From NCBI GenBank assembly GCA_964534315.1, contig CAZHOV010000028.1, forward strand, positions 1-41,397: a stretch of 41,397 bases of DNA, written 5' to 3'. The notes under the pieces were generated by a model, which was given only the letters and a program-made list of their open reading frames with translations, was not told where the DNA came from and did not search any database. How positions within the stretch are numbered: the stretch's first letter is position 1; the number at the start of each line of letters is the position of its first letter. A program made the translations under genes and the position numbers. The DNA is from CAZHOV01 sp964534315. Its GTDB lineage: Bacteria > Bacteroidota > Bacteroidia > Chitinophagales > Saprospiraceae. Shown here piece by piece: positions 41,049 through 41,397 of the stretch.

Positions 41049-41351
41049 ATGAACCCTCTTTTGCTCAAAACCCGATTTTCAATTTTTCACAAGTCTTTGT
41101 TTGCTTGTATACTTGCTTTTACGCTTTTATTAAACTTTTCACCGCCGGATTTAATGAATAATTCCTCTTTGGCATTGACCCCGGATTCTTGTACGGTAAT
41201 GTTGAAAAATGACACCTTGCTTCTTGGATTAAATGATACTACTTTAGTTAGTATTCATGTATTTTTAGTAAATGATGACAGTATTCCATCAACTTATGCG
41301 TTCCAGTTTGATTCACTTTGTGGGAACCATGATAGTATTTACGTAAATTAA
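41049..41351 (+). CDS. Small secreted hypothetical protein
   Basis: A 100-residue protein. FHKSLFACILAFTLLLNFSP is a membrane-spanning signal sequence with a long basic front. The mature part SCTVMLKNDTLLLGLNDTTL and HVFLVNDDSIPSTYAFQFDS is beta-rich with two Cys, like the first repeat of Cys-containing secreted proteins in this group. The stop at 41349-41351 is followed by 46 bases with stops in all three frames, so it does not continue within the window. It could be a true small protein or the decayed start of a large surface protein. No family recognised. Confidence 0.55.
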   Translation: MNPLLLKTRFSIFHKSLFACILAFTLLLNFSPPDLMNNSSLALTPDSCTVMLKNDTLLLGLNDTTLVSIHVFLVNDDSIPSTYAFQFDSLCGNHDSIYVN

Positions 41352-41397
41352 CGTGAGGTTTGGGTTCAAAGGATTGAAAAAGAACCTAATAATTAAA

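Overview
The window looks like a chromosomal segment of a Bacteroidota bacterium, most likely from the Saprospirales (Saprospiraceae/Lewinella-type). The reasons are: C-terminal type IX secretion (T9SS) sorting domains on two proteins; Bacteroidota-specific families (DUF5606, DUF2911, Omp28-like, a fused E1 alpha/beta 2-oxoacid dehydrogenase); the coaX / outer-membrane barrel / TPR gene order; promoters of the TTTG-N19-TAnnTTTG kind instead of -35/-10 boxes; and a MopE-like, Cys-rich secreted repeat protein at the left edge. No rRNA, tRNA, CRISPR array, intact transposase or prophage gene was seen.

Layout. (1) 1-1.9 kb: 3' part of a very GC-rich beta-helix surface protein, then a broken PD-(D/E)XK nuclease-family fragment and a short tandem repeat; base composition falls sharply here. 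(2) 1.9-8.3 kb, minus strand: a tripartite efflux operon marR - adaptor - RND pump - TolC. It has a readable promoter and two copies of one palindrome that are probably the MarR operator. (3) 8.4-11.3 kb: a SPOR-like secreted protein and a DUF2911 protein, separated by two strong hairpin terminators enclosing a structured 190-bp gap. (4) 11.7-16.0 kb: a small anti-sigma-like protein, then a two-gene unit (minus strand) of a SIR2-like protein with a C-terminal effector-associated-type domain and a STAND-type NTPase carrying about 14 TPRs. This looks like a regulated conflict/immune module and is the best candidate here for a little-described system. (5) 16.2-17.7 kb: recA, followed by a cluster of palindromes including a 152-bp MITE-like element. 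(6) 17.7-24.9 kb: dienelactone-hydrolase-like lipoprotein, fused E1 dehydrogenase, DUF5606, Omp28-like T9SS cargo, a Tat-type class-V aminotransferase, and an ECF sigma factor with a probable small anti-sigma factor. (7) 25.0-31.9 kb, minus strand: two paralogous TPR proteins, an outer-membrane barrel and coaX in one operon, then purH. (8) 32.0-34.7 kb: two adjacent proteins built from the N-terminal part of a TonB-dependent receptor without the barrel, one continuing into a von Willebrand A domain and a T9SS tail. (9) 34.7-40.0 kb, minus strand: a five-gene operon of LolA-like protein, two LolC/E-like permeases, LolD-like ATPase and an outer-membrane barrel. (10) 40.0-41.4 kb: about 1 kb of non-coding repeats (hairpin cluster, direct repeats) and a short secreted protein.

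How the genes work together. The efflux operon is self-contained and probably derepressed by a MarR ligand. The Lol-like operon has every part expected for moving a lipid or lipoprotein-like cargo from inner to outer membrane. The SIR2-like and STAND-TPR genes are 5 bp apart and almost certainly act together. Family assignments are by reading of motifs without database searches.
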